Positions 37,651-49,799 of a stretch of 64,000 bases of DNA are shown in pieces. The stretch is from the NCBI GenBank assembly GCA_027186245.1, contig CP114492.1, positions 6,150,501 to 6,214,500 on the forward strand, given 5' to 3'. The position numbers were made by a program, and so were the translations under genes. Positions within the stretch are counted from its first letter, which is position 1, and each line of letters starts with the position of its first letter. This DNA is from Coriaria nepalensis. Taxonomy: Eukaryota; Streptophyta; Magnoliopsida; Cucurbitales; Coriariaceae. The notes under the pieces were generated by a model. The model was given only the letters and a program-made list of their open reading frames with translations. It did not search any database and was not told where the DNA came from.

Positions 37651-40600
37651 AAACATAAAAATTGTGATTAAAAATAAAAAATATATATATATATATAATT
37701 TTACGATTACTATGATCAACTAACCACCGCCATCAAACAACACTAATATTATCTTCTCGTTACTACCATCGCCACCTCTACAGTCTCTACCGGTGATTTT
37801 ACTATTATTTCATCCACTGCCATGTCAATGTTTCTTACATTGCGATCTCTATATTGTTCACGTTGTTCTCCTACAACCATTGCACTATCGTCCCGAGCAC
37901 CCGCCTCCGGCATGCCAACTATGAGTCTATGAAAAACACTTGTATGTACATGAAACATGATTACATAATATATCTGATAAGTGATGTTTTATTTAAACTT
38001 GATTTTAATAATTATGATAAAATTTAATATACTATATATATATAATAATTTTTTTTTCTTAAATAAAGAATATTACTTGTTACAAATATTTCAAAACAAC
38101 AATCCTGTATCCTTGTGGATGAGAGTGCAGAAAATTGCAGTGGTCAGACTAATCCGATGCTAATGACGACTGTGGAGACAGAAGTTGCAACGATATCAGT
38201 AGAAGTTATATCGTAGTAGTGATAATCGGTCTGAATGATGTTTTGCCCTCCTCCTTTATATGTTAGTTTTTGTTGTTATTTAATAAAATTTTATGTGTTA
38301 TTTTTTCTGCTGATGTAATGTTGAAAATGGAGTTAACAATATCATTTTTTTTTCCATTAAATATATGTATCGACAATAGTGGTGGAGGCGATCGTCCAAA
38401 TGTGGTGCCAACAACTACTGTAAGAGTGGCGGTGGCGGAAAGGACACCGATGACAATGGCGTGACATACCGGAGAGTTGATGATTGAAACTTTATTAAAC
38501 TGTAGTTTACATATATTATTGTACATAATCCAAGCTAACATGCTTTCAAACACATGATAAAACAAAATTTTAGTTTTCAAACTCCACTACAGAAAATTTG
38601 TATGATAAATTGGAGTTGGGAGTGGCTATAAGTATTATTATATGTAATTACAATTACAATTTTATATATATTTATTTTTATTACGAATAAATTATCTAAT
38701 ATTTTAAATGAATAAAAATATTTTTAATCTAAAAATTTCAAATTATCGACATTTCTAATAGAAAAGTATATATATGAAAATGCATTTTTGTTTTATACGG
38801 AGTTAGAAAATGACAAAAATCAATATAAAAAGGAAGGAGAAAAAAAAAAAGAAAGAGAGAATTAAACGAAAAACAATATTACAAATTTCAAAACCGCATT
38901 AAAAGTTTTCAATCGACATCGATCATAGTCCTGCAAGTTGCAACCCCAAGAACCCAGAAAAAAACATTAAAAAAAAAATAATAAATAAATAAATAAATAA
39001 ATTCCTGGGATCCACCTCTTAAGTATTTGATTCGTCATGCGATCTAGGGAATTGCCTCGTACAATTATTGCCAGAAATTAGAGCTCTCTCGATAGCTGGC
39101 ATGAGCAAATTCCAAAGTATATCCCAAAGAGTATCCGCGACAATAATGCTGAATCTGCACACTATTCCTTAATTCCTCTACCAGAATAAGGATTTCTGAA
39201 AATATATAAAATCACACTTTTTTTTTATATATAAATAAATAAATAAATATATATATATTAATATTAATCTTCCCCTAAGTCTTAATCCGCTTTCTATGCT
39301 TACATTATTTTCTTAGGGCAAAATAATTTATTAGAATCAATTATTTGTATATAGCTAATGACCCCACTGTCATTAAAATTAGCGACTTGTTATTAATGGT
39401 TTCTCAAAATGTTAGGTTATCTATAATCAATTTTCCTTTTTTTCATTTTTAAAGATATTTAAGTTAATTTAAAATGATTTTAATTGTTGATAATCGATTA
39501 ATCATGGTTTAGTTATTAGATTATCGTTGAAAGTTTTATGTTTTTTTTTTTTTTAAAAGACTAATTAATAGTTAATTTCAAATACAAAATCTGAATCTTA
39601 TCTAAAATCTTACACCTTTAATTATTGAACCAACTTCTTAGAATTATACCGATCATGAGATTCAAATTAAGTTCTTTATATTTAACTAAAAACAAAGAGT
39701 TTTATATCATTTTAGTCTTTCTTTTTTTTTTTTTTTTTTCCAAGAAAAATGTCACTACTCCCTTTGAAGAAGATGACATGAAGGACCAAAACATCCAATC
39801 ACTTAATATATCATTAAATCACATAGTAGAGATTATAAACTAACTTAGAACAAATTTATCATTAAAAAAACTTCATTTTTATAGATGTGGGAATATACAC
39901 GCAAAAGAGTCGAAGAATACTATTAAGATTAGCTAAAGTATTAATTACTTAATTGACTTCTCCATAGTAACGAGTTAATGATTGTCACTAAGCTTAAAAG
40001 TATTCTTTAATGTGGTTGATGATGTATAATAAAATTACATCAAATATATATGAGATTATAATCACTAATATATGATACATCAAAAAGAGGAAATCGGATT
40101 CTAATAGCTAAAGGATTGACACTTCATTGAATTCCTAATTGATAATTTTAACTCTAAACCATTTGGACCAAACAAAGGACGTGAAATTCTAATGATTTTG
40201 AAACATTTCATTGAATGTGTAATTAATAAATGTATACCTAACAATATTATATGTCATGGCTAACAAAATTGACATTAGCAATTGGGCAGCGGGACAAAGT
40301 TGATTTTATAGAAAGAGACAATATCCTTTAGGCGTTAGAGTGGAAGGGTGATCTCAAGTTGAAAGTGAAGGGGTGTTAGTTAAGGAACTCTTAATTTTGT
40401 CCCATTTATTACACAAACCCTAAGTCTTAAAATTTAAGAGTATTGAAATATAAGATGGAAACTCATACTCATTCTGAGGAATCAAGACAATCAGAAAAAT
40501 CTTATTAGTCTCCCCCTTTTTTTTTTTTTTTCCCCTTCTCTTTTGCCATAACTTGTAAGAAGTTTTATTATATACGAGCACTCTTAGAACCACTATGCAT

Positions 40601-40700
40601 GTAATAAATCAATCACTTTCCAAAACCCTTCTGGAGTTCTCTCTCTCTCTCTCCCCGCGTGTGCTTGTCCTCTCTCTTCATAACTTTACATTCCTCCTCT

Positions 40701-40710
40701 TATAAATATA
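40701..40710 (+). promoter_or_regulatory. TATA box of the AP2/ERF gene
   Basis: tataaatata lies 136 bp upstream of the ATG at 40846, implying a start near 40730 and a leader of about 110 bases. A CT-repeat (ctctctctctctc, 40638-40651) lies just upstream, common in plant core promoters. Confidence 0.7.
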
Positions 40711-40845
40711 CACACACTACACAGTCCATACCCACTGCATTCTCAATTAGTATTCTTCCTCTTCAAAATCCTCAGCTCCGACGAGAAGAGAAAAATAAGA
40801 AAAAAGAAAAAACTTCCCCTCGATTTAACACAAAAAAAAGGAGGA

Positions 40846-42105
40846 ATGGAAGAAGCATTTAGACGGCTGAATGAACTAGACCCCATCGGCAACGGCCGGC
40901 AAAAGAAGTCCTGCTTTTCAACCCTAACCACCACCGTTGCCGCCGCCGCCGGAGCTAACAAGAGAATAGCAAGAGACAACAACTCGGTCAGCCCTGGCGG
41001 TGGAGTCGGTGGAGGCTCAACTGCGGGCGCCGCCACAGCAATAAGATATCGAGGAGTCCGACGCCGACCGTGGGGTCGTTATGCGGCGGAGATACGGGAC
41101 CCACAGTCGAAAGAGCGGCGCTGGTTAGGCACATTCGACACCGCAGAAGAAGCCGCACGTGCGTACGACTGCGCCGCTCGTGCCATGCGTGGCCTAAAGG
41201 CCCGTACGAACTTCGTGTATCCTTCCTCACCTCCACCGCCGCCTCAACCTCCTCTTCATCATCATCACCACCATCATTACTCGTTGACCGATCATCACCT
41301 CCTCCCTCTCAATTTTTTCAAATCGCAGCCGTCCGTTGTCAACAACTCCATGAACCCTCATCATTTCGCATCGCACAGGATTGGTACTCCTACTCCTACT
41401 CCTACTCGCACTACTACTCCTTCACTAAACACCTTCCTTCTCCGTGATTTCCTCAACCTCTCTTCCACCAACTCCTCATCTTCATCATCTTCCCATCAGT
41501 ACGATCAGTTTTCCTATAATTACATGAACTCATCATCATCTTCTTCGTCTTCACATTCTAACTCCTATAGCCTTCCTGAAATCAGTCCTGTAAAGTCAAC
41601 TGATCATAAGCCTATGTGGGTCCCTCCTGAAAAAGATCAGGCCTTTATTGACGAGTCTGAGTTCATACCGAAAGAGCCATCTGATTCAGGCTTATTGGAG
41701 GAGATAATTCATGGGTTTTTCCCCAAATCTAATCCTTCCAACAGAAGCCAAAATAATAACAACAATATAGACGATGCAATACCAGTTTCTGTTAGTACAG
41801 AGGTGGGTCATGTCAATACGGAGTCGTTTACGAGTATTGATCAGCAGCAGCAGCAACATTTTGGTAGGATCAGCTGCTATGATCATCAATTAATTGACGG
41901 GTTTAATTATTATGGGTTTGGGTCTACGCAGAATTATATGGGGTTTGCTGGAAATCATGATCATGATAGTGATCTGGACCATGATCAAGTTTCGATGAGG
42001 TTGCAGATGGCGGCCGGGCCGGGGCAGGAGAATTCGATGGTGATTGATGATATCTTTCAGCACCCAGAACTGTTGACTGCCTTTTCAGCTAGGGTTCAGA
42101 ATTGA
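40846..42105 (+). CDS. DRNL: AP2/ERF transcription factor, DORNROESCHEN-LIKE/ESR2 type (subfamily VIIIb)
   Basis: Single exon, 419 residues. In the family, DRN/ESR1 and DRNL/ESR2 are nuclear regulators that promote cotyledon, lateral-organ and shoot formation. The AP2 domain spans about residues 68-126: [18 protein letters not shown] with the ERF-type Ala and Asp, [30 protein letters not shown]. The start [12 protein letters not shown] resembles DRNL (MEEA...). Downstream, [10 protein letters not shown] and [15 protein letters not shown] match short motifs conserved in this subfamily, separating it from LEP and PUCHI. The rest is low-complexity: a Pro run, eight consecutive His (about 137-146), TPTPTPT, Ser runs near 205-240, Asn and Gln runs. 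At 419 residues it is longer than the Arabidopsis members (roughly 300-330), mainly because of these runs. The coding region is distinctly GC-richer than its surroundings. The ATG context (ggaggaATGGAAG) is good. No introns, as usual for the family. Confidence 0.93.
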   Translation: MEEAFRRLNELDPIGNGRQKKSCFSTLTTTVAAAAGANKRIARDNNSVSPGGGVGGGSTAGAATAIRYRGVRRRPWGRYAAEIRDPQSKERRWLGTFDTAEEAARAYDCAARAMRGLKARTNFVYPSSPPPPPQPPLHHHHHHHYSLTDHHLLPLNFFKSQPSVVNNSMNPHHFASHRIGTPTPTPTRTTTPSLNTFLLRDFLNLSSTNSSSSSSSHQYDQFSYNYMNSSSSSSSSHSNSYSLPEISPVKSTDHKPMWVPPEKDQAFIDESEFIPKEPSDSGLLEEIIHGFFPKSNPSNRSQNNNNNIDDAIPVSVSTEVGHVNTESFTSIDQQQQQHFGRISCYDHQLIDGFNYYGFGSTQNYMGFAGNHDHDSDLDHDQVSMRLQMAAGPGQENSMVIDDIFQHPELLTAFSARVQN

Positions 42106-44929
42106 TCGTCAGATTCGGCAGCTTCATGATATGATGCATAGGTTTTTTGTTTTATTTTAGTAATTACTTATATTAATTAACGTTAGGTAATTAGAATAAT
42201 TTTGCTAACGGCTGTTCTTCTTAATGTTTTCTAGTTAGTTTGAAGCTCTTAGGTTCTATTAATTATTAGACCGATTAATATGCTCAATTTCTAGGTTCAT
42301 GTCTTCATGATTTTCTTTTGTATCATGTAATACGTACTAGTTGTCAAGTTCCTATTATAGTTGAAACTGACCAAGTACTTCGTTAGTTATCCTTACAAGC
42401 GAACTCGTTTTCAATCTTCTCCCCTTTTATGTAAGATTTTAGCGGGTTATTTATTTTTATTTCTACAATGGTTCATGGGAAATTGAAATTTAGAAAAAAT
42501 TAGATATGAAATGTTGTTTACATTAAGAGTATAAAGATAACTAATTAGCTTAGTGTTCGAAGAACCCTTAATTTTTGGATTTTGACTTTTGTCATTGTAA
42601 TGCCAGAAAGCCTGAACATGGTTAATTTACTTTCCCAGTTCTATCGAGATGTCTTACTTTCTTGAATTGATTAAAAAAAAAAAAAAAGTGATGACAAAGG
42701 GTGAGGAATAATGGCATTGTCTTTCAACCTGGTTTTCATGAACAACCCACACTAAAAAGGGACAATTTTATGAAAACCTAGGAAAACCCACACTAAAAAG
42801 GGACAATTTTATGAAAACCTAGGAAACTAACATGCAATACAAAGCTTCATTTTCGTTTTTTATTTTTCTTTTTAGGATCGCATGTTTGTAAACTACTAAT
42901 CAACGTTAGGTATGCTAGAAAACCCAATCATCATTGCAAAATCTCCGTATTTCATCTTGCTAGAAAATTTCTGGCCATTAATCTTGTAGTGGAATACTCT
43001 AGCGGCTACCTTGAGCTCTTGCCTATAAACTACCACCTTCTTGAGTTTAAGTATGCTACCTTATCTTCTTATTTTATTATTGAGGAGGAAAATTTAGATC
43101 TGATCTTATGATTGAATCAATAGAATTATAATTGTTAGATCAAATATCGGTCTAATAAATAAGCTTTAATCATCTTGTAATCTATGATACGATTAGAATT
43201 TAGACATAACTTCCTTTAGGGTTACTACATTAATATTGATGAATTATGTCCGTTGGCTTGCTGTAACACATTTGCTTTGGAATTGATTTCATATTAATGA
43301 GCAAATCAATACAAATGGTATAAATATGGTTTCATGATTTTAGGGAAAGGTACATTCACTTTTCCACTACAAATTTAACCAATATGTTCTTCACTTTCTA
43401 ACATTGGAAGCGAGTGGGTTCGCCGGCCAAATTCCGGCACTCCATAATGGTTTTTCTGATTTCAGGTATCGAGGGTCAAGCATGTTGGATCAGGAGCGTG
43501 ATGGATTGTGGACATACCGTTGGTGGACGATTTTTTACATCAACAGTTTAGCGCTGGGAATAAAAATCTAAACAATCATATTATGCAATCCCAACAATTC
43601 CGACCACCGCTGCAACCAGTGAGCTGCACTCATCCAAAAGGAGCGGATCAGTCAAATGATCGAAGATCAGAAGCCTTTTGAGGGGAGAAAGTTCTCTGCT
43701 AACCAGTCATTGAACAAACCTCGCATTTTAATATTACCAATTTGTGCAGTTTTTTTTTTTGGTTTTGATGCAGGGAGATCTTCTTTTATCGTCTCTGTTA
43801 TAAATTTATATGATGATTTCTACTTTATGCCTAATTATTCTCCAGAACCTGTATATCGCATATGCCGTATGAGATTATTATTCATCAGATCTTTCCACGT
43901 GCGTGCCCGTTTTAAAATTTTTGTTAATTGTAAATTTTGAGTCTTATTCAAAAGAACAGGGACAGATGGTGTGGGTCACGGTCCTCACAGATAGGGACAG
44001 CGGGCGGTGGTCCTACGGAAGAGGGAAGAACTGAAGAAGAAGAAGAGGAGGTGCGACTTGGGGGTGACGGGGTCGTGAGTCTGAAGGAGAGGGAAGAAGA
44101 CGAGTAAAAGAAAAAGAAAAATATCAAATTTACCCTTGAAAATTTAATATTACAATTTAATTCTGAAAAATAAAACAACTTTAATTTAGCCCCTAAAACT
44201 TTAAAACTTTCAAGAAAAATCCATATTTTCTAGTCCTTTTCACGGAGCCAGGTGAGTCCTACAGACCCCACATTAGCGATGATCTACGGGTGATGGTGGG
44301 TTAGAGGTGGGAGGGGGAATCAAAGGGCAAGGATGTAATTTTTTATTTTTATTTTTATTTTTAGGGAAGAAAATATAAATAATGAAACTTAAAACGTGAA
44401 AAGAAAAATATTAAAAATGGCGGTGGCCGGTGGGTGAGTGGTGGTGGTCATGGGGATGTGGTGGTTCAGTCGTTCACCATTGGGGGTTTAAATGAAAAAG
44501 AATAACTTTATTGAGGGAGAATTTTAATAAAAATATAAAAGGAGTGGTCAAAATAAAAGTAAATCAAAACGGAATACGGTTTGCTGACATGAAATGTTAA
44601 TTAAGTTTGGTCAAAATAAAAAATAAATTGAATGTAAATTATTATTTAGAAAATTTCGAGTATAAATTATATTTAAGTTTCTGAATATAAATAAGATTCT
44701 GCTTTTTGCGTCTCTCTTGATTTAATTCTTTAAGGGTGAATATAAATATTTCGATCTTAATCCTATGATTGTACATTTTCCATCATAATCATTTGATTTT
44801 GTAGAAGGCCCACATTATAAACCAGTGAAGTATTTTTTTTTTCCGGTGAGTTAATAAGAAAAGGAAAAAATAATGAAAAAAAATAAAAAAACATAATTCT
44901 AACGGTTCTCCTTAATTAGTTTGGGAATC
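42106..44929. other. 3' flank of the AP2/ERF gene and intergenic DNA
   Basis: No further gene supported. Contains a 41-bp tandem duplication (42744-42827), a poly-A tract at 42673-42686, and a purine/GGTGG-rich stretch (43950-44480) that may be a transposon remnant. A plus-strand open frame at 43656-43940 has no recognised family. Confidence 0.5.
42744..42827. repeat. 41-bp tandem duplication
   Basis: Two essentially identical units (aacccacactaaaaaggg...) starting at 42744 and 42785. Confidence 0.9.
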
Positions 44930-46200
44930 ATTCCTAACTTTGTCCAAAATATTTCAAATTTAAAAGCCAAAAGAGACTTTTTATTGTGCTTGAATTTAAA
45001 GATCTATTTAACTTCAATCACCTTTTGCTATTTTGGCCTCTCAACCAGTTTCCAGGTCTAATTTTTCTGAATCATGGCCAACTCCTTCTTCATTGCAATT
45101 TTCCAATGATTATCCAGTAAAGCTTCATTGAATGCTATTGGTTTAGAAAAAGCAATGTTGTGCCTTTGATAGACATTATTAAGTGATCCGAATCTTTGGA
45201 TAGTTAGTTCTTCATCAGAATCAGAATAGAATCAATCTCTTCTAGAATTGATACATTCTGATTTTCAGCAGTGAAATCAAAATAATTAATGTCCCCATCT
45301 TTTGGATTCCATTTGAACTTTAATTGCTCATTAAATGAAACATCTCGAGCATTTACCACTTTGTTTGTCTTAGAATTAAATACCATATATCCTTTGGCAT
45401 CAAAGCTGTAGGCTACCAACACACACTTCTCAGTCTTTTCAAAAAGCTTGTCTAATTTTGCATCTGGTATATGCACAAAACATATAAAGCCAAAATTTTT
45501 CAAATGAGAGACAAAAGGCTTATTGTCATACCAGGCTTTAAGAGGAGTTATTTTCTTCACAGATTTAGTTGGAAGTCTATTCAGAATATAAACACTTGTA
45601 TTTGCTGCTTCAGCCCAAAACTTCTTAAACATTTGCTTCTCAAATAACATACTCATTGTCATCTCCATGATGATTTTGTTATTCCTTTCAGAAACACCAA
45701 TTTATTGAGGATTATATGGAATGGTAAGTTGGCGATTAATGCCATTGCCTTGACATAAATATTTGAATTTAGTGACAAATACTCTCATCAATTATCTGTT
45801 CTAATGACCTTTATTTTCTTCTCATTTTCTGTCTCCACCAATGCTTTAAACTTCTTAATAGACTTGAGATCAAAATAGCCAAATCTTTTGTGCCATGTTC
45901 ATGCATCCTCTTCTCTGCACACTAGAGCTTGATGCTCTCAATTAGCTGTGAAACAGTTATTGTTGAATAGCTCATTCACAACTTCATTCATGTTTGAGTC
46001 ACTAATAAAACAATATGACCTTTTGAACACCAAGAAATAGCCATGCTTTATTATTTTCCCAACACTCCGTAAGCTTTGACAGATGCTTGGAACATATAGC
46101 ACATTTACTATGTAGATACATAGAACATATAGCACATCCATGCTTGGTTTGAACAACCAATGTCCTCTTTCCTTCAGCCTCTATGATGCATAAATTTTAC
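44930..46200 (-). mobile_element. Ty1/copia fragment, minus strand
   Basis: From high to low coordinates: GAG-pre-integrase region (VLYVPSICQSLRSVGKIIKHGY, wait-free frame 46156-45938), integrase C-terminal half (FWAEAANTSVYILNRLPTK, LKAWYDNKPFVSHLKNFGF; 45668-45204) and the first RT residues (TWKLVERPK, near 45.05 kb). A small internal duplication of gaacatatagcacat occurs at 46085-46145. No LTRs; the fragment ends where a plus-strand copia element begins. Confidence 0.8.
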
Positions 46201-46253
46201 CTCCAGCTCCAACAGGCGCAAATAATCCACTGACAAGATCGAGCACTGTTTCT

Positions 46254-48262
46254 GCAGGAGTGAATCAAACTCCCATGGATTTCAATTATCCTTTGTACTT
46301 GCATCCATTTGACACGTCCGGATTGATTTTAGTTTCACCACCACTTCTAGGATCACAAAACTATAATACCTGGAGCAGAGCTATGAAGATCATTTTGATG
46401 GCGAAAAATAAGATAGATTTCGCTATAGGAACATGTACAAGACCAACAAATGATCCAATAATGACTCAATATTAAGATCGTTTTAATACCTGTGTGATAA
46501 ACTGGATCCTCAACACTATTTCTAAAGAATTGTATAATTGCGTAGTATACTCTTCATATGCGCATCTTATTTGGAAAGATCTCCAAAAGAGATTTGAACG
46601 AGTGAATGGCACACGGAAATTTACAATCCAGAACAAGATCGCTAATACTACACAAGGAAGTAGTGATATATTAGGTTATTATAACCGATTGAAAGAATTG
46701 TGGGATGAACTTTCTACCTTGGTGATTTTACCAGATGACGAAATATACCAGAAACATGTTGAAGAACATAGACTTTTTCAATTTCTTATGGGACTGCATG
46801 AGTCCAACATTCCACTTCGCAGTCAAATACTATTGAAAAGTTCACTTCCTTCTGTTGAAGAAGCTTATGCTATCCTCAATGAAGATGAAGCACAACGCAA
46901 CATCAACACTAGCAATGTCAATAATGAGTTTATAAAATTTAATTCATTTAAACATGTTAACACTAACAAAATTTCTGTTGAATGTGATCACTACCATGCC
47001 AAAGGGCATAAAAAGGAATCGTGCTTCAAGATCATTAGTTATCTAAGGGGTAACAACACATACAAAAGAAAAATGCCTTTTAACCAAAAACAGTCTTAAT
47101 CAAATATGGCTCAAGCAAATGTTCCAAAGACTAAGTCCACTTCTAGTGCTCAAATTCTTTCTCCTGAATAGTACAACCAGCTAATGCAAATGCTGAATAA
47201 AGAGAATAATTCCAATCCAACATTTAGTGCTAATCTTGCTACTACTTCTCCAGGTAGTTCCTATTGTTTCTTTACTACATATAATGCACAGCCTAGGATA
47301 ATTGACACGGGAGCAAGCCATCATATGACTTGTAATTTCCAAGGTCTAACAGATCATATTCCATGCATTGCTCAGATGTCTAACATAATCTTCTATCAGT
47401 TTCTTCCCGTACTAAAGATAAACAACTTTACATTCTTTTTTACCCCAAATTGTGTATTTTTCAAGAGCTTTTGACTAGAGCAATGCAGGGGATTGGTAAA
47501 GAATGTCACATACTATATTACCTTCACTTTTCCAAAAATACTTCAGTAATAGCACACCATTCATCTGCTGTTAATTCTTCGGTCAAGAATAGTACACCAA
47601 TACTATGTACTTCAACTGTCTCTCATTCAAATAAAATCTCAATTTCAGACTTTCTCTTATGGCATTCTCATTTGGGGCATCCTTCTTATTCGCGCATGCT
47701 TATTCTTCCTAAATTTTGTCACTTAAAATCTATTACTATTCCTCATTGTGACATATGCAATTTAACTAAATAGACAAGCCTTGGGGATTGTGATTAGGCC
47801 TCATGTCCCATGTCTCGTCACTCAACTACTGGATTTTGCTTTAGCCTTGGGGACTATCTTCTTTCGTGGAAGTCTAAGAAACAAACGGTTGTGTCTCGCT
47901 CTTCTGCTGAGGCAGAATAGAGATCACTTACTGCTACTGCTTTTGAGTTGGTCTGGCTCATCCAACTTTTCACAGATCTTGGCCATCCTACTCCTCTTCC
48001 CATTCGACTACACTGTGATAGTCAGGTTGCAATTCATATTGCTAGCAATCCAATGTTTCACGAACGAACAAAGTATATAGAAATTGATCTACACATTATT
48101 CGTGATCATGTTCAAGCTGGTATCATTCTTTTATCTCATGTTGGCACTGCAGAACAACCGGTTGACATTTTCACCAAATCTTTGGGCATCTCTCAACACC
48201 ACCATCTTCTATCCAAGCTAGGCGTTCTCAATCTCTTTCACCCACCTGCTTGAGGAGGGTAT
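46254..48262 (+). mobile_element. Ty1/copia element, plus strand, internally deleted
   Basis: One reading frame from 46260 to 47474 with three stops (46473, 47097, 47169) holds the copia gag start (HPFDTSGLILVSPPLL, NYNTWSRAMKIILMAKNK), the UBN2 gag region (LQKRFERVNG, DELSTLVILP), a damaged zinc knuckle (CDHYHAKGHKKESC, second Cys lost) and the protease IIDTGASHHMTC. Then GAG-pre-integrase LLWHSHLGHPS (47.65 kb). Integrase core and most of RT are missing; RNase H resumes at about 47.85 kb (LHCDSQVAIHIASNPMFHER, TKYIEIDLHIIRDHV). A purine tract gaggagggta (48252-48261) precedes the 3' LTR. No 5' LTR or primer site at 46.2 kb. Confidence 0.85.
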
Positions 48263-48512
48263 TGATGATCATATGCCCATCCATGTCAGCACATGCAGTT
48301 GCACAAATTTGGTTATATAAATCAAGATTAGTTAAGGACGTCTGGGTTAGTTAGCATGGAAGTTGTTTAGTTGTTACGTAAGTTTATTTATACATGCAAG
48401 TATATAAGACAATTCCCAGTATAATTAAAATGCAGGTTGAATAAAAGATTAAAAAAAATTTCTCTCTCCTCTCTGCTTTCTTGCTCTATTTAGATTCTTG
48501 CGAATCTTAACA
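48263..48512 (+). repeat. 3' LTR of the 46.3-48.3 kb copia element
   Basis: 250 bp, tgatgatcat...cttaaca, with TG/CA ends directly after the polypurine tract. Contains a TATA-like tatataag (48409). Confidence 0.75.
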
Positions 48513-49269
48513 ATGTTCTATAGATTTTAAAAGAAAACTCATCTATGTTTTCTTTTTGTGCCCAAAGATATTTGTGGGTATCATCATTATCTAAGTTCAT
48601 TCATAAACTTTTGAAGTTTGCTAAAGATAAATGATATTTTCCTATATTGTTACATAATCTAAAATTTAAGTTGTCTTCCCCAAAAATACTTATGGGCATG
48701 ACTAGATAATTTCTGTTACTTTTTCTCTTTCGCTCAAGAGGGCATGTACAGATATACTATGTAATATGTATTGAGATTAAAAATTTCAATGTACTAGTTA
48801 GTAAGTATTTTATTAGTCGCATTACGGGCATTGAGAAGCTATTTCTTCCCCAAAGAACTCAGCAATTATGCAAAAAGAAGAATATAAAAGCATGTGATCA
48901 TGTTCTTAAAAAGCTAAGCAACGAAACCCTTTCAGACTTTCTTTTCTTCGGAAGTCTTTTTGCATTGCTTGACTTTAACATATCATAACTTTTGGAAGAA
49001 ATTAATAAATAAAGAATATAGAGAGAGAAGCCCGTTGAGGAGAAGCAAAGGACGTTTTGAACTAATTTCATATTTATTTCGGTATGTTTATTACATATAA
49101 ATTAAGACTTAAGTAGTTTTATTCACATAATAATTCTAGTTAAGTCCGCGTAGGATCTTACTATATATTTGTTATGAGAACTTTCTTTTAAATCTTGTTC
49201 TTTGATATTATTTAGGTTTAGAAGGATATCAAGATGGTTTTGTTTAGGGTTTATTTAAATGAATGTAGG

Positions 49270-49308
<39 letters not shown>

Positions 49309-49799
49309 TATTATCACTCCAATTAAGTTTAGAAGCTTACAGTCTATGTTGGATAGAGCTATACATATGGATGAACATTTAATGATATTGATATTTTGAT
49401 TAAATACTAATTATGCTATCAAAACATAAAAATCAAATATTCAAATATTGGAGACGTGCTGCTCTCTTCTCTATGCTGCCACTCTAGTCAGCCGTCACCG
49501 GCAACAATCTTATTCTCTTTGTGCAACCTTTGTATGTTGCATTTTTCAGGCATTTCACTAATCCCCTTATTACACCCATGGTACCAAAGGCTTCTTTAGA
49601 TTCTGACCTATCTCCCTGCAAATTTTCGGGTCAATTAGACCTTGCACGCACTCTCACGCACCGCCATAAGACCTGCCTCTTTTTCACACGCGTCCATACC
49701 CCGCAACAGTTTGTCACGTGCCTCCACGTGCCCTAGGCATTTTTCACACTCCACACACTACATAAGTCACGAGTCTACCTGCCTAGTCTATTACGAAAC
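48513..49799. other. Intergenic, no gene
   Basis: AT-rich; (AT)n at 49275-49304. A plus-strand frame at 49521-49736 has no recognised family. Confidence 0.5.

Larger units (their letters stand above)
32281..40630. other. Gene-poor AT-rich intergenic region
   Basis: No coding gene supported over 8.3 kb. Small open frames (34145-34330, 34724-34954, 36684-36896 minus, 38263-38580) lack family features. Contains microsatellites at 33334-33370 (AGT)n, 37617-37645 (AT)n, three 10-bp agccaagtat units at 36711-36739, a short telomere-like run at 32852-32871, and several A/T homopolymers. Two GC-richer triplet-like patches (37725-37925 and 38379-38480) look like transposon remnants. Confidence 0.55.

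Noticed and set aside
40988..41447. Overlapping frames on both strands of the AP2/ERF gene
   Set aside because: Shadows of the GC-rich coding sequence; no family features.
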